From positions 5,084,001 through 5,148,000 of the forward strand of contig NC_009831.1 of NCBI RefSeq assembly GCF_000018025.1: a stretch of DNA of 64,000 nt, read 5' to 3'. Shown here one piece after another: positions 55,401 through 63,768 of the stretch. Source of the DNA: Shewanella sediminis HAW-EB3 (GTDB lineage: Bacteria; Pseudomonadota; Gammaproteobacteria; Enterobacterales; Shewanellaceae). The position numbers were made by a program, and so were the translations under genes. The notes under the pieces were generated by a model that was given only the letters and a program-made list of their open reading frames with translations, had not been told where the DNA came from and did not search any database. Each line of letters begins with the position of its first letter. The first letter of the stretch is position 1.

Positions 55401-56144
55401 ATGATGATGAAAAAACTACTAGTCGCTTCGGCAATTCTTGTGACAGGTTGCGCAACCGCAGCCGATAAGCCAGCCGATCAGCCTTGGCACAATGCAAAGC
55501 CTACACTCTCTACGATTAACGCACCAACTAAGGTTATGCCTATGGTGTGTAAGCAAGAGCAGGCCATGGCCTACCTGAAAGAACTTCAGTCGGGTGAAAA
55601 AGATATTTACAACATCAAGTCAAACGATCACGGCGGTAAAGGTGCCAATGACTCTGGCTGGTTAACATGGCGCGTGGATGACCCAAGCAACCTTATCCCT
55701 TGTCCGGAAGGTGGCGCATCTGCGACTGAAGTCGGCATGTGCTGGAAAGAGCTAAACGATGAACCAACGGTTATCGGTTTAGTACGTGTTGCACCAGGTA
55801 CTGCGGCACCTCACTACCACCGCGAAATGGAATGTTACTACGGCCTAAGTGGTCAAGGCCTGACTTGGGCACAAGAGCGTATGCAACCATTTGGTGCCGG
55901 CGACTACATCGAGATCCCAAGTAAGGCGATGCACTACACGCCAAACACCTATGATGATCAGGATCTGATCTACATGTACTGGTTCCCACTCGATGGCAAG
56001 TTCTCAACCTTCAAGTACCAGTGGCCACAAGATGTAGGTCCAGGTGAGCAACTGATGTTTGATTTCATTCCATACACTAACTCTAAGCTCGTGCGTTCAG
56101 GTAATGGTGGTTACGGTTGGGACGTGGTCCAAAAAGCTAAGTAA
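55401..56144 (+). CDS. Periplasmic cupin with lyase-like metal motif, module 1
   Basis: 247 residues starting MMMKK. The signal peptide carries VTGC at 14-17, a possible lipobox. The cupin core has His138, His140, Glu144 and Tyr146/147 in HYHREMECYYG and His178 in KAMHY, the HxHxxxExY...H pattern seen in cupin DMSP lyases (DddL/Q/W) and other metal cupins. In the operon of an enoate-type reductase this suggests a lyase that makes the enoate in the periplasm. It is not close enough by eye to name a family; a metal-binding sensor or isomerase is possible. Confidence 0.65.
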   Translation: MMMKKLLVASAILVTGCATAADKPADQPWHNAKPTLSTINAPTKVMPMVCKQEQAMAYLKELQSGEKDIYNIKSNDHGGKGANDSGWLTWRVDDPSNLIPCPEGGASATEVGMCWKELNDEPTVIGLVRVAPGTAAPHYHREMECYYGLSGQGLTWAQERMQPFGAGDYIEIPSKAMHYTPNTYDDQDLIYMYWFPLDGKFSTFKYQWPQDVGPGEQLMFDFIPYTNSKLVRSGNGGYGWDVVQKAK

Positions 56145-56202
56145 TCAAACTTAACCCTTAAGCAGAGATTGAGGCCAGCTCAGCTGGCCTCATTAAATTA
56201 AT

Positions 56203-56670
56203 ATGAAAAAACTTATCCTGGCGTTTAGCTTACTCTATAGCCCAGCCCTCTTAGCCGAAGAGGCGATATCAATCCTGTGGAACAACTTAGCTCCTGGACC
56301 TGTAGATCTACCAGTGACAGAAAACGTCAATCTGGAACTGGATGGCAAAAAGGTGATAATCCCCGGTTTTGTGGTCCCGTTAGATGGCCAAAACAGCGGC
56401 TATACCAAGAACTTTCTATTAACACCACAGCAAGGTGCCTGCTTTCACAAGCCACCTTCGCCAGCCAACCAGCTGATCCATGTCTCTTTCGATGTGCCTA
56501 TCGCTATACCCGATCTGCAACAACCTATGTATATCGCCGGAACATTGAACGTGAAGAGTGCACAGACAGGATTTGCTAAAACCGGATACCACATAAAAGG
56601 CGTCGAGGCCATCGCATACCCGGTACAAATCAACACACCAGATACAGGGCAAAATCACCAACACGAATAA
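56203..56670 (+). CDS. DUF3299 periplasmic protein, module 1
   Basis: 155 residues with a signal peptide (1-18). It contains VIIPGFVVPLDG and GACFHKPPSPANQLIHV, the signature of DUF3299, a family of unknown role often linked to metal or redox genes. Ends in a His-rich tail (NHQHE). Same strand and direction as the cupin, 58 nt downstream. Confidence 0.78.
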   Translation: MKKLILAFSLLYSPALLAEEAISILWNNLAPGPVDLPVTENVNLELDGKKVIIPGFVVPLDGQNSGYTKNFLLTPQQGACFHKPPSPANQLIHVSFDVPIAIPDLQQPMYIAGTLNVKSAQTGFAKTGYHIKGVEAIAYPVQINTPDTGQNHQHE

Positions 56671-56732
56671 GCTAAATAGCAAATATAAACAATCAATAAA
56701 AAATATAAGTAGCCAATAAAAAAATAAAGGTA

Positions 56733-57863
56733 ATGATGATGAAAAAGACACACTTTGCGCTTTCCGCGCTTGTGGCTGCGATGACCATAGCGGGGTTATC
56801 TGTTCCTGTAGCGGCAGAAGATGGTATCGATGTCGGTGGCACGGTAAGAGTAAACTACGCCTATAAAGATTATAGCGAGGCATCTAAAGACAAGGGCGGC
56901 GATCTGACATTTGATATGGCCGCCATCAAATTCAATGGTAAGAAAGGCGACTGGGGACTCTCTGCCGAGTACCGTTTCACCTCGAGCACCGACTATATCA
57001 AATACGGCTACGGCTACTACGACATAAATACAGACTGGCAGCTACAGTTTGGTATCAACAAGGTGCCATTCGGTAACCCGGGCTTTATCTCTAACAGCTT
57101 CTGGTTTGGCATCCCCTACTATTTAGGTTTCGAGGATGACCATGATATCGGTATCAAAGCTGTCTATGAGAGCAATGGCTGGCACACAGATCTAGCCTTC
57201 TACAAAAACCCGGAATATGGCGCGAGCGAAAATAAACGCTACGCCACCGATCTCTACACCGGCACCATAAACGGCACCGAGTACAACAACGAAGAGACCA
57301 ATCAGGTCAACCTGCGTCAGACATACACCACCGAATATCAGGGCGGCTCTACCACATTTGGTGGCTCTGCGCAGTTTGGTCAGATCTACAACAGCAAGAC
57401 TGGCAATACGGGCGATCGCTACGCCGTCGCGCTTCACTCAAATAGCACCTATCAAGGTTGGGAGCTGATGCTGCAAGCGATGCAGTATGAATACGATGCC
57501 GCCGATGCTGTCGACCTTAATAAGATCGGTGTCTCTGTGGTGAGCTGGCAATATGAAATTGCCTCGAAAGGCCAGGCATACAGCGCGAATATCTCTAAAA
57601 CCATCTCAACTGACTGGGGTAGCCTCAAGCTCTACAATGACTTCGGTTTGATGACCCCGGATGTAGAAAACCAGAGCTATGATGACAGCCTGCAAAATGT
57701 CACCGGCGTCGCGATTGCGGCGGGAGCCACTTACACCATGGTCGACTTCATCATGGGTAAGAACATGACCTTCTCGACCGCCAATAACGATCACGTCGGC
57801 CTGCCAGAAATGGGCGATGACTGGGACAAGCGGGTCAACATCAACTTCGGCTACTATTTCTAA
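56733..57863 (+). CDS. Outer-membrane porin-like protein, module 1
   Basis: 376 residues with signal peptide (1-28, ending PVAA). The mature part has the alternating beta-strand pattern and ends in a terminal Phe (NFGYYF) typical of a 16-18-strand barrel. It is largely identical to the porin at 61140-62276. It probably lets the module's substrate reach the periplasm. The start may be any of the three Met codons. Confidence 0.85.
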   Translation: MMMKKTHFALSALVAAMTIAGLSVPVAAEDGIDVGGTVRVNYAYKDYSEASKDKGGDLTFDMAAIKFNGKKGDWGLSAEYRFTSSTDYIKYGYGYYDINTDWQLQFGINKVPFGNPGFISNSFWFGIPYYLGFEDDHDIGIKAVYESNGWHTDLAFYKNPEYGASENKRYATDLYTGTINGTEYNNEETNQVNLRQTYTTEYQGGSTTFGGSAQFGQIYNSKTGNTGDRYAVALHSNSTYQGWELMLQAMQYEYDAADAVDLNKIGVSVVSWQYEIASKGQAYSANISKTISTDWGSLKLYNDFGLMTPDVENQSYDDSLQNVTGVAIAAGATYTMVDFIMGKNMTFSTANNDHVGLPEMGDDWDKRVNINFGYYF

Positions 57864-57963
57864 GGGAGATAGAAGATACCGATTGGTATATAGAGTGATG
57901 CCCGGCGACGTTCCCAGCTGGGCAGATCCTCAAATTGATTTTAGGACCTAGGAGTATCAACTC

Positions 57964-57993
57964 CATCACATCACATCACATCACATCACGTCA
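57964..57993 (+). repeat. Pentanucleotide tandem repeat
   Basis: Five CATCA units followed by CGTCA in the 3' region of porin 1, before its terminator. A slippage-prone tract in noncoding DNA. Confidence 0.9.
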
Positions 57994-58017
57994 CACCATA
58001 TCGACAACTTGGGTCCG

Positions 58018-58046
58018 GCCTTCGACATAACTCGAAGGCTTTTTTC
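58018..58046 (+). terminator. Terminator of module 1
   Basis: GCCTTCGA and TCGAAGGC form an 8-bp stem with a 6-nt loop and TTTTTT, 155 nt after the porin stop and just before the convergent TetR gene. Confidence 0.88.
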
Positions 58047-58056
58047 TTGAAATGAG

Positions 58057-58848
58057 TTAACCCGCTAACCGCTGTAATGGTGGGCAGTGGCTCTCGTCTC
58101 TTTCTTGAGAACAGGCCGATGCGCTACATGCAGCACATGTCATATGTTCACGATAGTGTTTATCGAAAAACTTCGTCGTTTGCGCCTCGAGGGAATCAAA
58201 CAGTGCCTGGTTTAGCGGCTTTTTCCATCGATATTGCGCCATCAACTTTGAAAGATGGCGGTAGCAGGTCTCACGACGATTCGACAGATATTCTGGTGCA
58301 ATGAGTTCACTCTCAAACTGGGTCAGTGAGCCTGTCAGATAAAAGGCTATTCCCTGCACCAACTCTTTAATCTGCAGCGGCGTCGCATCTAACTCCCCCT
58401 TATCCACGGCTTCATGAAGAGAGGCGGTAAACCACTCCCAGAAGGCATTGATTCGCTTCTTAAAACGTTCCACCTTCTCATCACTGGCCAGCTGCCAAAC
58501 CATAGTATTGACCGACACCGATCGCAAGGTAAAGAAACTCTTACTGCGCTTGATGGTTTCAAACGTAAACAATATTGGCAGCAGTACTTTCTCCTGAGCC
58601 GTCAGCTCAGGGTGCTTATCGATAAAAATGGGAAGGTGGTTAGAGGTCGCACTCCTGAGAAACAGGCAGACTAAGACATCCTCTTTGCGCTCGAAGAACT
58701 TATACAGGGTTCCCGTAGAGCAGCCTACCTCTTTAGCCAACTGCGAGAACTTAAATGACACTATACCTTGTGACTCGATCAGCTGTTCTGCGGCATCGAG
58801 TATTTGGTTACAGCGTATCATGGGCAATGCTTCAGTAGGACACTTCAT
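58057..58848 (-). CDS. TetR-family regulator with paired cysteines, module 2
   Basis: 263 residues, divergent from the second flavoprotein gene. HTH: DAAEQLIESQGIVSFKFSQL and VGCSTGTLYKFFERKEDV. It is a paralogue of the 52484-53248 protein over its length, with Cys3 and Cys13 at the same positions and a C-terminal CAAC followed by more Cys. It is likely the regulator of module 2. Confidence 0.87.
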   Translation of the reverse strand: MKCPTEALPMIRCNQILDAAEQLIESQGIVSFKFSQLAKEVGCSTGTLYKFFERKEDVLVCLFLRSATSNHLPIFIDKHPELTAQEKVLLPILFTFETIKRSKSFFTLRSVSVNTMVWQLASDEKVERFKKRINAFWEWFTASLHEAVDKGELDATPLQIKELVQGIAFYLTGSLTQFESELIAPEYLSNRRETCYRHLSKLMAQYRWKKPLNQALFDSLEAQTTKFFDKHYREHMTCAACSASACSQERDESHCPPLQRLAG

Positions 58849-59099
58849 CAGTAAAACCTTATTTAGTAATTAAGCCGATTATGCGCTGTTAACAAATATG
58901 AATTATAGGTCTCCTTTCACTAATCGGGATTAGCTTCACGCAAAAATGAATTTATTAGCAGGCTTTGTGAGTTACCTCATGTAAACATTGCAGCGAGAGT
59001 TATTAACTCCATATAGAATCCCTTCACATTTTTAACCTTCTAGTGAACCTGTCTAGTACATCCGAATTTTTTCGAGAGAAAAGATCTTCGAGATCTGCT

Positions 59100-59150
59100 T
59101 CACGAATAAATTTGTCACTGAAAAAAGGGCGTGACTTAGTTCACCTTTAC
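59100..59150 (+). promoter_or_regulatory. Conserved upstream element with CRP-like site, module 2
   Basis: The CRP-like core is CGTGA-CTTAGT-TCACC (59130-59145), 56 nt before the flavoprotein start. The whole 51-bp stretch aligns without gaps with 63629-63679 at 40 of 51 positions by my count. The remaining 58849-59099 contains the divergent promoters; I could not place their boxes. Confidence 0.6.
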
Positions 59151-59201
59151 TCCTTCGGGTTCCCTTTATCTTGGTGTCATTCCGATGTTGAGGGTACACA
59201 A

Positions 59202-60713
59202 ATGCAAGATAGAAGAAATTTTTTGAAATTGGGTGCAGGTGCGGCGCTGGGCGGGCTGGCATCGACTATGCCTGGTACTGTTATGGCCAGTGAGTGTGGC
59301 GAGATAAAGTGGAACGAATCGGCCGATGTGATTGTTGTCGGCTCTGGTTTTGCGGGCCTTTCTGCGGCGTTGAATGTTAAGCGTAGTGGTGTCGGCTCTG
59401 TACTGGTTCTTGAAAAGATGCAGGTCTTCGGTGGTAACTCTGCCATCAATGGCGGCTGGTTAGCCATTCCTAAAAACCCTACCCAATTAGCCCAGGGAGT
59501 TAACGATGACTCGCCGGAAGAGCTGGTTAAAGATCAGATCATCTCCGGACGCGGCATGCAAAATGAAGACATGCTTCGTCAGATAGCGAATCGTGCACTT
59601 GATGCCTATGACCTGTGTATCGAAACAGGCGTTAAATTCCGCAAGGACTTTAACATTCAGGTCGGTGGCCATAACAAGGCGCGTGCTATCCGTACCCAAC
59701 ACGGTACCGGTGGTGACATCACCACTAAGCTCTATGAAGCCGGTGTGAAAGAGGGGATCGATTATCGCCTCCAGCATTACATCGAAGACTTCATCATGGA
59801 TGGACAGGAGATCATCGGCCTTAAGGTACGTCAAAACTACCGCTTCCCGGATCTAAAAACCGGTAAGAGCATCTATATCAAGGCTAACAGGGCAGTTGTC
59901 CTCGCCAATGGCGGCTTTGCCCGCAATATGGAGCTGCGCGCCGCAGTCGACCCATCTCTGGATCCGACGCTCGATGGTACCAATGCCTTAGGCGCTACAG
60001 GTGAAGTAACCCTGACCGCTATGGCACATGGCGCACTGCCGGTACATATGAACCTGATTCAAACCGGACATTGGGGCTCACCCGATGAAGGCGGCTTCGG
60101 TTGGTCAAATGCCCTGCTCTCTATCGGCTGGCACGAAGGGGTCTCAGTCAGTGTACTGAATGGTAAGCGCTACATGAACGAGAGAGCCGATCGTAAGACC
60201 TGCTCGGAAGCCATCATGAAGAACCGTTATCAGGACGGCTCACCGGCTTACCCGGTCGTCTTCTTTAACCACAAAGATCATCCGGATGATGACCGTGTCG
60301 TTCGCGCGCTCCGTGATGATATGGCGTGGAAGGTCGACAGCTTCGAGCAGCTGGCAGAGAAATTCAATATTCCTCTGACCCAGTTAAAGCAGACGGTGAA
60401 AGAGTTTAATGCACAAGTCAGCACACGTCAGGACCCTCTCTTCGGCCGTAAGATGGATACCGCTGTCGAGCTAAAACCGCCATTCGTGGTTTCACGCATC
60501 TGGCCTAAGGTGCACTACTGCATGGGCGGCTTAAAAACAGATATCGGTGCCCGGGTAATTGATGGTCGCTCCATGAAGCCTATCAAGAAACTCTATGCCG
60601 TCGGTGAAGTGACAGGTGGAGTCCACGGCGAGGCGCGACTGAGTTCTACTTCGTGTCTGGAATGTCTGACGATGGGTATCGTCGTCTCTGAAACTATTAA
60701 AAGCGACGTGTAG
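59202..60713 (+). CDS. Tat-exported flavoprotein, fumarate-reductase-like (2-enoate reductase), module 2
   Basis: 503 residues from the ATG at 59202; the frame opens further upstream but the Tat signal RRNFLKLGAG fixes the start. FAD motif ADVIVVGSGFAGLSAALNV. Conserved Arg331 (ADRKT), His438 (HYCMGG) and Arg479 (ARLSS) correspond to the proton donor and C1 carboxylate binders of FccA. The second-carboxylate His is missing (IQTGHW), and SPDEGGFG follows as in the first flavoprotein. Divergence between the two proteins suggests different enoate substrates. Confidence 0.85.
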   Translation: MQDRRNFLKLGAGAALGGLASTMPGTVMASECGEIKWNESADVIVVGSGFAGLSAALNVKRSGVGSVLVLEKMQVFGGNSAINGGWLAIPKNPTQLAQGVNDDSPEELVKDQIISGRGMQNEDMLRQIANRALDAYDLCIETGVKFRKDFNIQVGGHNKARAIRTQHGTGGDITTKLYEAGVKEGIDYRLQHYIEDFIMDGQEIIGLKVRQNYRFPDLKTGKSIYIKANRAVVLANGGFARNMELRAAVDPSLDPTLDGTNALGATGEVTLTAMAHGALPVHMNLIQTGHWGSPDEGGFGWSNALLSIGWHEGVSVSVLNGKRYMNERADRKTCSEAIMKNRYQDGSPAYPVVFFNHKDHPDDDRVVRALRDDMAWKVDSFEQLAEKFNIPLTQLKQTVKEFNAQVSTRQDPLFGRKMDTAVELKPPFVVSRIWPKVHYCMGGLKTDIGARVIDGRSMKPIKKLYAVGEVTGGVHGEARLSSTSCLECLTMGIVVSETIKSDV

Positions 60714-60724
60714 GGGTGATCAAG

Positions 60725-61093
60725 ATGAGCAAATTACTATTGGCTTTACTCGTAGGGCTATCCCTGTCAACGAGCGCATTTGCCGGCGATCTGGTGAAGA
60801 TGAAAGGCAAGACTGAAGGACGAACCAATCATGAGTTTATCTATGAGGATGGCTGCCAGAGCTGCCACCAAGGTTCAGGAAAGAAGAATGCGACTGATAG
60901 CGCCTGCGTCGAGTGTCATGGCGACATCAACAGCATAGAAATTGACGAGAGTAAGTTGGCAATCGAAGAAGCCAACCCGCATAAGTCATTCCACTACAAC
61001 CAGGGCGCCAGCTGCTTAGCTTGTCACGGCGAACACGAGAAGAAGGCACCGGTATGCGCCGAGTGTCACCGTACCTGGTTCGATGTGATGTAA
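60725..61093 (+). CDS. Small tetraheme cytochrome c, module 2
   Basis: 122 residues from the ATG at 60725, with AGGGG 8 nt upstream (a GTG 9 nt earlier is in frame). Signal peptide 1-20, then CQSCH, CVECH, CLACH and CAECH. It starts 11 nt after the flavoprotein and is presumably its electron donor. Confidence 0.93.
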   Translation: MSKLLLALLVGLSLSTSAFAGDLVKMKGKTEGRTNHEFIYEDGCQSCHQGSGKKNATDSACVECHGDINSIEIDESKLAIEEANPHKSFHYNQGASCLACHGEHEKKAPVCAECHRTWFDVM

Positions 61094-61139
61094 CGAGTTC
61101 GAAAACTTAAACATAAAACACAAAAATACTAAATGGGTA

Positions 61140-62276
61140 ATGATGATGAAAAAATCCACCAAGTTCATGTTGTCGATGGTGGCAACAGCGATAGCACTAT
61201 CCGGCTTTAACGCCAGTGCAGAAGAGCAGGAAGACGGGATCAACATAGGCGGCGCGGTACGCGTTAACTATGGCTACAAAGATTACAGTGAAGCCTCGAA
61301 GGATAAGGGTGGCGATCTGACTTTCGATATGGCTGCCATCAAGTTTAACGGTAAGAAAGGTGACTGGGGGTTAGCCGCAGAATACCGCTTCACCTCTAGC
61401 ACTGACTACATCAAATACGGCTACGGTATCTACAATATCGATCCTGAGTGGCAGCTACAGTTTGGTATCAACAAGGTGCCATTCGGTAACCGCGAATTTA
61501 TCTCTAACAGCTGGTGGTTTGGTATTCCTTACTACTTAGGTTTTGAAGACGACCATGATGTCGGTGTTAAGGCCGTTTATAACAGCGGCGGCTGGCACAC
61601 AGACTTAGCCTTCTACAAGAATGCTGAGTATGGTCCAACAGAAAATAAGCGTTACGCGACCGATCTATACACAGGCACCATCAATGGCACCGAGTATAAC
61701 AACGAAGAGACAAACCAGGTTAACCTGCGTCAGACCTTTACTGCTGAACATGAAGGCGGCTCAACGACCTTCGGTGGCTCTGTTCAATATGGTCAGATCT
61801 ACAACAACAAAACCGGAAATACCGGCGATAGCTACGCCGCGGCTCTTCACTTAGACAGCAGCTACAATGGCTGGAACCTGCAGCTACAGGCGATGCAATA
61901 TGAATACGATGCGGCCGATTCGGTCGATTCGAACAAGATTGGTGTATCGGTAGTAAGCTGGCAATACGAGATCGCCTCTAAGGGCCAGGCCTATAGCGCC
62001 AACATAGCTAAGACCTTCAAGACTGACTGGGGTAGTGTGAAGTGTTATAACGATTTCGGTCTTATGACACCTGACGTCGATGACAGCAGCTACGACAACA
62101 GCATGCAAAACGTCACAGGCTGTGCAGTTTCAGCAGGTCCAACTTACACCATGATCGACTTCGTCATGGGCAAAAACATGACCTTCTCAACCGCTAACAA
62201 TGACCATGTCGGTCTGCCAGAAATGGGCGATGACTGGGACAAACGCGTCAACATCAACTTTGGTTACTACTTCTAG
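61140..62276 (+). CDS. Outer-membrane porin-like protein, module 2
   Basis: 378 residues, signal peptide (about 1-27), terminal Phe. From DGINIGGAVRVNYGYKDY onward it is nearly the same as the porin of module 1 with many silent base changes, so the copies are not a very recent duplication. Same order after the cytochrome as in module 1, without cupin and DUF3299 genes between. Confidence 0.86.
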   Translation: MMMKKSTKFMLSMVATAIALSGFNASAEEQEDGINIGGAVRVNYGYKDYSEASKDKGGDLTFDMAAIKFNGKKGDWGLAAEYRFTSSTDYIKYGYGIYNIDPEWQLQFGINKVPFGNREFISNSWWFGIPYYLGFEDDHDVGVKAVYNSGGWHTDLAFYKNAEYGPTENKRYATDLYTGTINGTEYNNEETNQVNLRQTFTAEHEGGSTTFGGSVQYGQIYNNKTGNTGDSYAAALHLDSSYNGWNLQLQAMQYEYDAADSVDSNKIGVSVVSWQYEIASKGQAYSANIAKTFKTDWGSVKCYNDFGLMTPDVDDSSYDNSMQNVTGCAVSAGPTYTMIDFVMGKNMTFSTANNDHVGLPEMGDDWDKRVNINFGYYF

Positions 62277-62434
62277 AAACCAAAGCCTAAGTACTCGCAG
62301 GTTCAGGGCAGCTCCCGCATCTGAACCTGCTCTTAGTGCAAACATAGTAGCTAAAACTTCTGATTTTTATACGGATCATGTTTCATATTAGTCCATGACT
62401 TTTACTTACTGATTTCCCCGTAGATTATTGAATC

Positions 62435-62460
62435 AAGCCCTATTTTATAGGGCTTTTTTT
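62435..62460 (+). terminator. Terminator between module 2 and the DcaP-like porin gene
   Basis: AAGCCCTA and TAGGGCTT form an 8-bp stem around a short loop, followed by a run of T, 158 nt after the module 2 porin and 26 nt before the next gene. Confidence 0.85.
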
Positions 62461-62486
62461 AGACCAATCCCTTCATGTAGTAGATT

Positions 62487-63560
62487 ATGAACATAAAAAT
62501 AAGCCTAACTCTTACCCTGTTACTGACTCACCTTCCAGCACTTGCTGCCACTGAGACCGAATATGAGCTGGGTGGTTTCCTCAAAGCCAATGCCCGCTAC
62601 GTCGACGGCACCATTGCTTTCCAACCCAGCTGGAACGGGGACGGAACGATTCAGGAGGAGGCCAAACGCACCCAATTTGGCGCTCAGGAGAGTCGCTTTA
62701 ACCTCAAGCTGATCCGGGGAGAGATCACCGGGTTTGCCGAGATTGACTTTGTCGGCTCCTCTCAGGGCAACCCGGTCATCTCGAACTCTTACAGCCCGAG
62801 ACTCAGACATGCGATGATCCAATACCGGGAGTTTACGGCCGGCCAAACCTGGTCAACTCTGGTCAACACCAGCACCTTCGCCGAAACGGCAGATCTTGGC
62901 GGTCCCTTAGTAGGACAAGCTATGGTGAGGCAGGCGCTGCTGAGGTATCAAACGGATCATTGGCAAGTCGCTCTGGAAAACCCCTATACCTATGGCACAC
63001 AGGCTAGCGATACTCAGGAACAAAAAAACTGGATAGAGACAGATAATGACTATATTCCCGACGCCATAATCCGTTATGACCAACAAGGCAGCTGGGTGAA
63101 CATCTCAGTGTCAGGCCTCATCAGATATCTGGATCCCAGCGATACGGCGCAGCTGGGTTTGGGCGGTTCACTCGCGGCTAAAATAAATACCTTTGGAAAG
63201 GACGATCTGAGGTTTCAGTTGCACTACGGCAATCTGGGGCGTTATGTCGGTACCGATGCGGCTAAAGATATTATCTGCGGGGAGATAGAGACCACCAGCT
63301 CGGCGATGGTCGCCTATCGCCACTTCTGGAGTGAGACTACCCGTTCGAGTCTTTTCTATGGTCACACCCGTACGGAGGTGGAACAGACGGATCGCTCTCA
63401 CTTCGGCGTGAACCTGTTCACCAACTTAACCCCGGGACTAAGAGTCGGAGTTGAACTCGGGCGATATCAGATCGACGACAGTCAATACTCATGGTCGAGC
63501 AAGCAGGTACAAACGGGACAATCTAACTATGCTCAGTTCACCCTGCAGTTCCATATATAA
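62487..63560 (+). CDS. DcaP-like outer-membrane porin
   Basis: 357 residues with a signal peptide (1-21, ending ALAA). It contains TAGQTWSTLVNTSTFAETAD, LGGPLVGQAMVRQALLRYQT and a terminal LQFHI, the pattern of DcaP-like trimeric porins that pass dicarboxylates and other organic anions. It is unrelated in sequence to the two porins upstream. The ribosome site is weak. Confidence 0.8.
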   Translation: MNIKISLTLTLLLTHLPALAATETEYELGGFLKANARYVDGTIAFQPSWNGDGTIQEEAKRTQFGAQESRFNLKLIRGEITGFAEIDFVGSSQGNPVISNSYSPRLRHAMIQYREFTAGQTWSTLVNTSTFAETADLGGPLVGQAMVRQALLRYQTDHWQVALENPYTYGTQASDTQEQKNWIETDNDYIPDAIIRYDQQGSWVNISVSGLIRYLDPSDTAQLGLGGSLAAKINTFGKDDLRFQLHYGNLGRYVGTDAAKDIICGEIETTSSAMVAYRHFWSETTRSSLFYGHTRTEVEQTDRSHFGVNLFTNLTPGLRVGVELGRYQIDDSQYSWSSKQVQTGQSNYAQFTLQFHI

Positions 63561-63628
63561 ATATAAAGTGAAAAGGCTCCAAAGCCGCCATAAACAGAGC
63601 CGATAGGTAAGATTATTCGCGAGCTCTG

Positions 63629-63679
63629 TCACGAATAAGTTTGCTGCTAAAAAGAGTGCGTGATCCAATTCACCTTTAC
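63629..63679 (+). promoter_or_regulatory. Conserved upstream element with CRP-like site before the last gene
   Basis: CRP-like core CGTGA-TCCAAT-TCACC (63659-63674), inside a 51-bp stretch that aligns without gaps with 59100-59150 (40/51 by my count; both begin TCACGAATAA and end TTCACCTTTAC). It lies about 90 nt before the next gene. Confidence 0.6.
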
Positions 63680-63768
63680 AGCACCATTATCACTTTATTG
63701 TTAGTTCAAGCCCAAAAGAACAAGCACAATATCGCAGCTTTCGGGCACCAAGCCATAACAGGATATGA

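Noticed and set aside
59043..59201. N-terminal extension of the second flavoprotein
   Set aside because: It covers the CRP-like site and would bury the Tat signal at residue 54.
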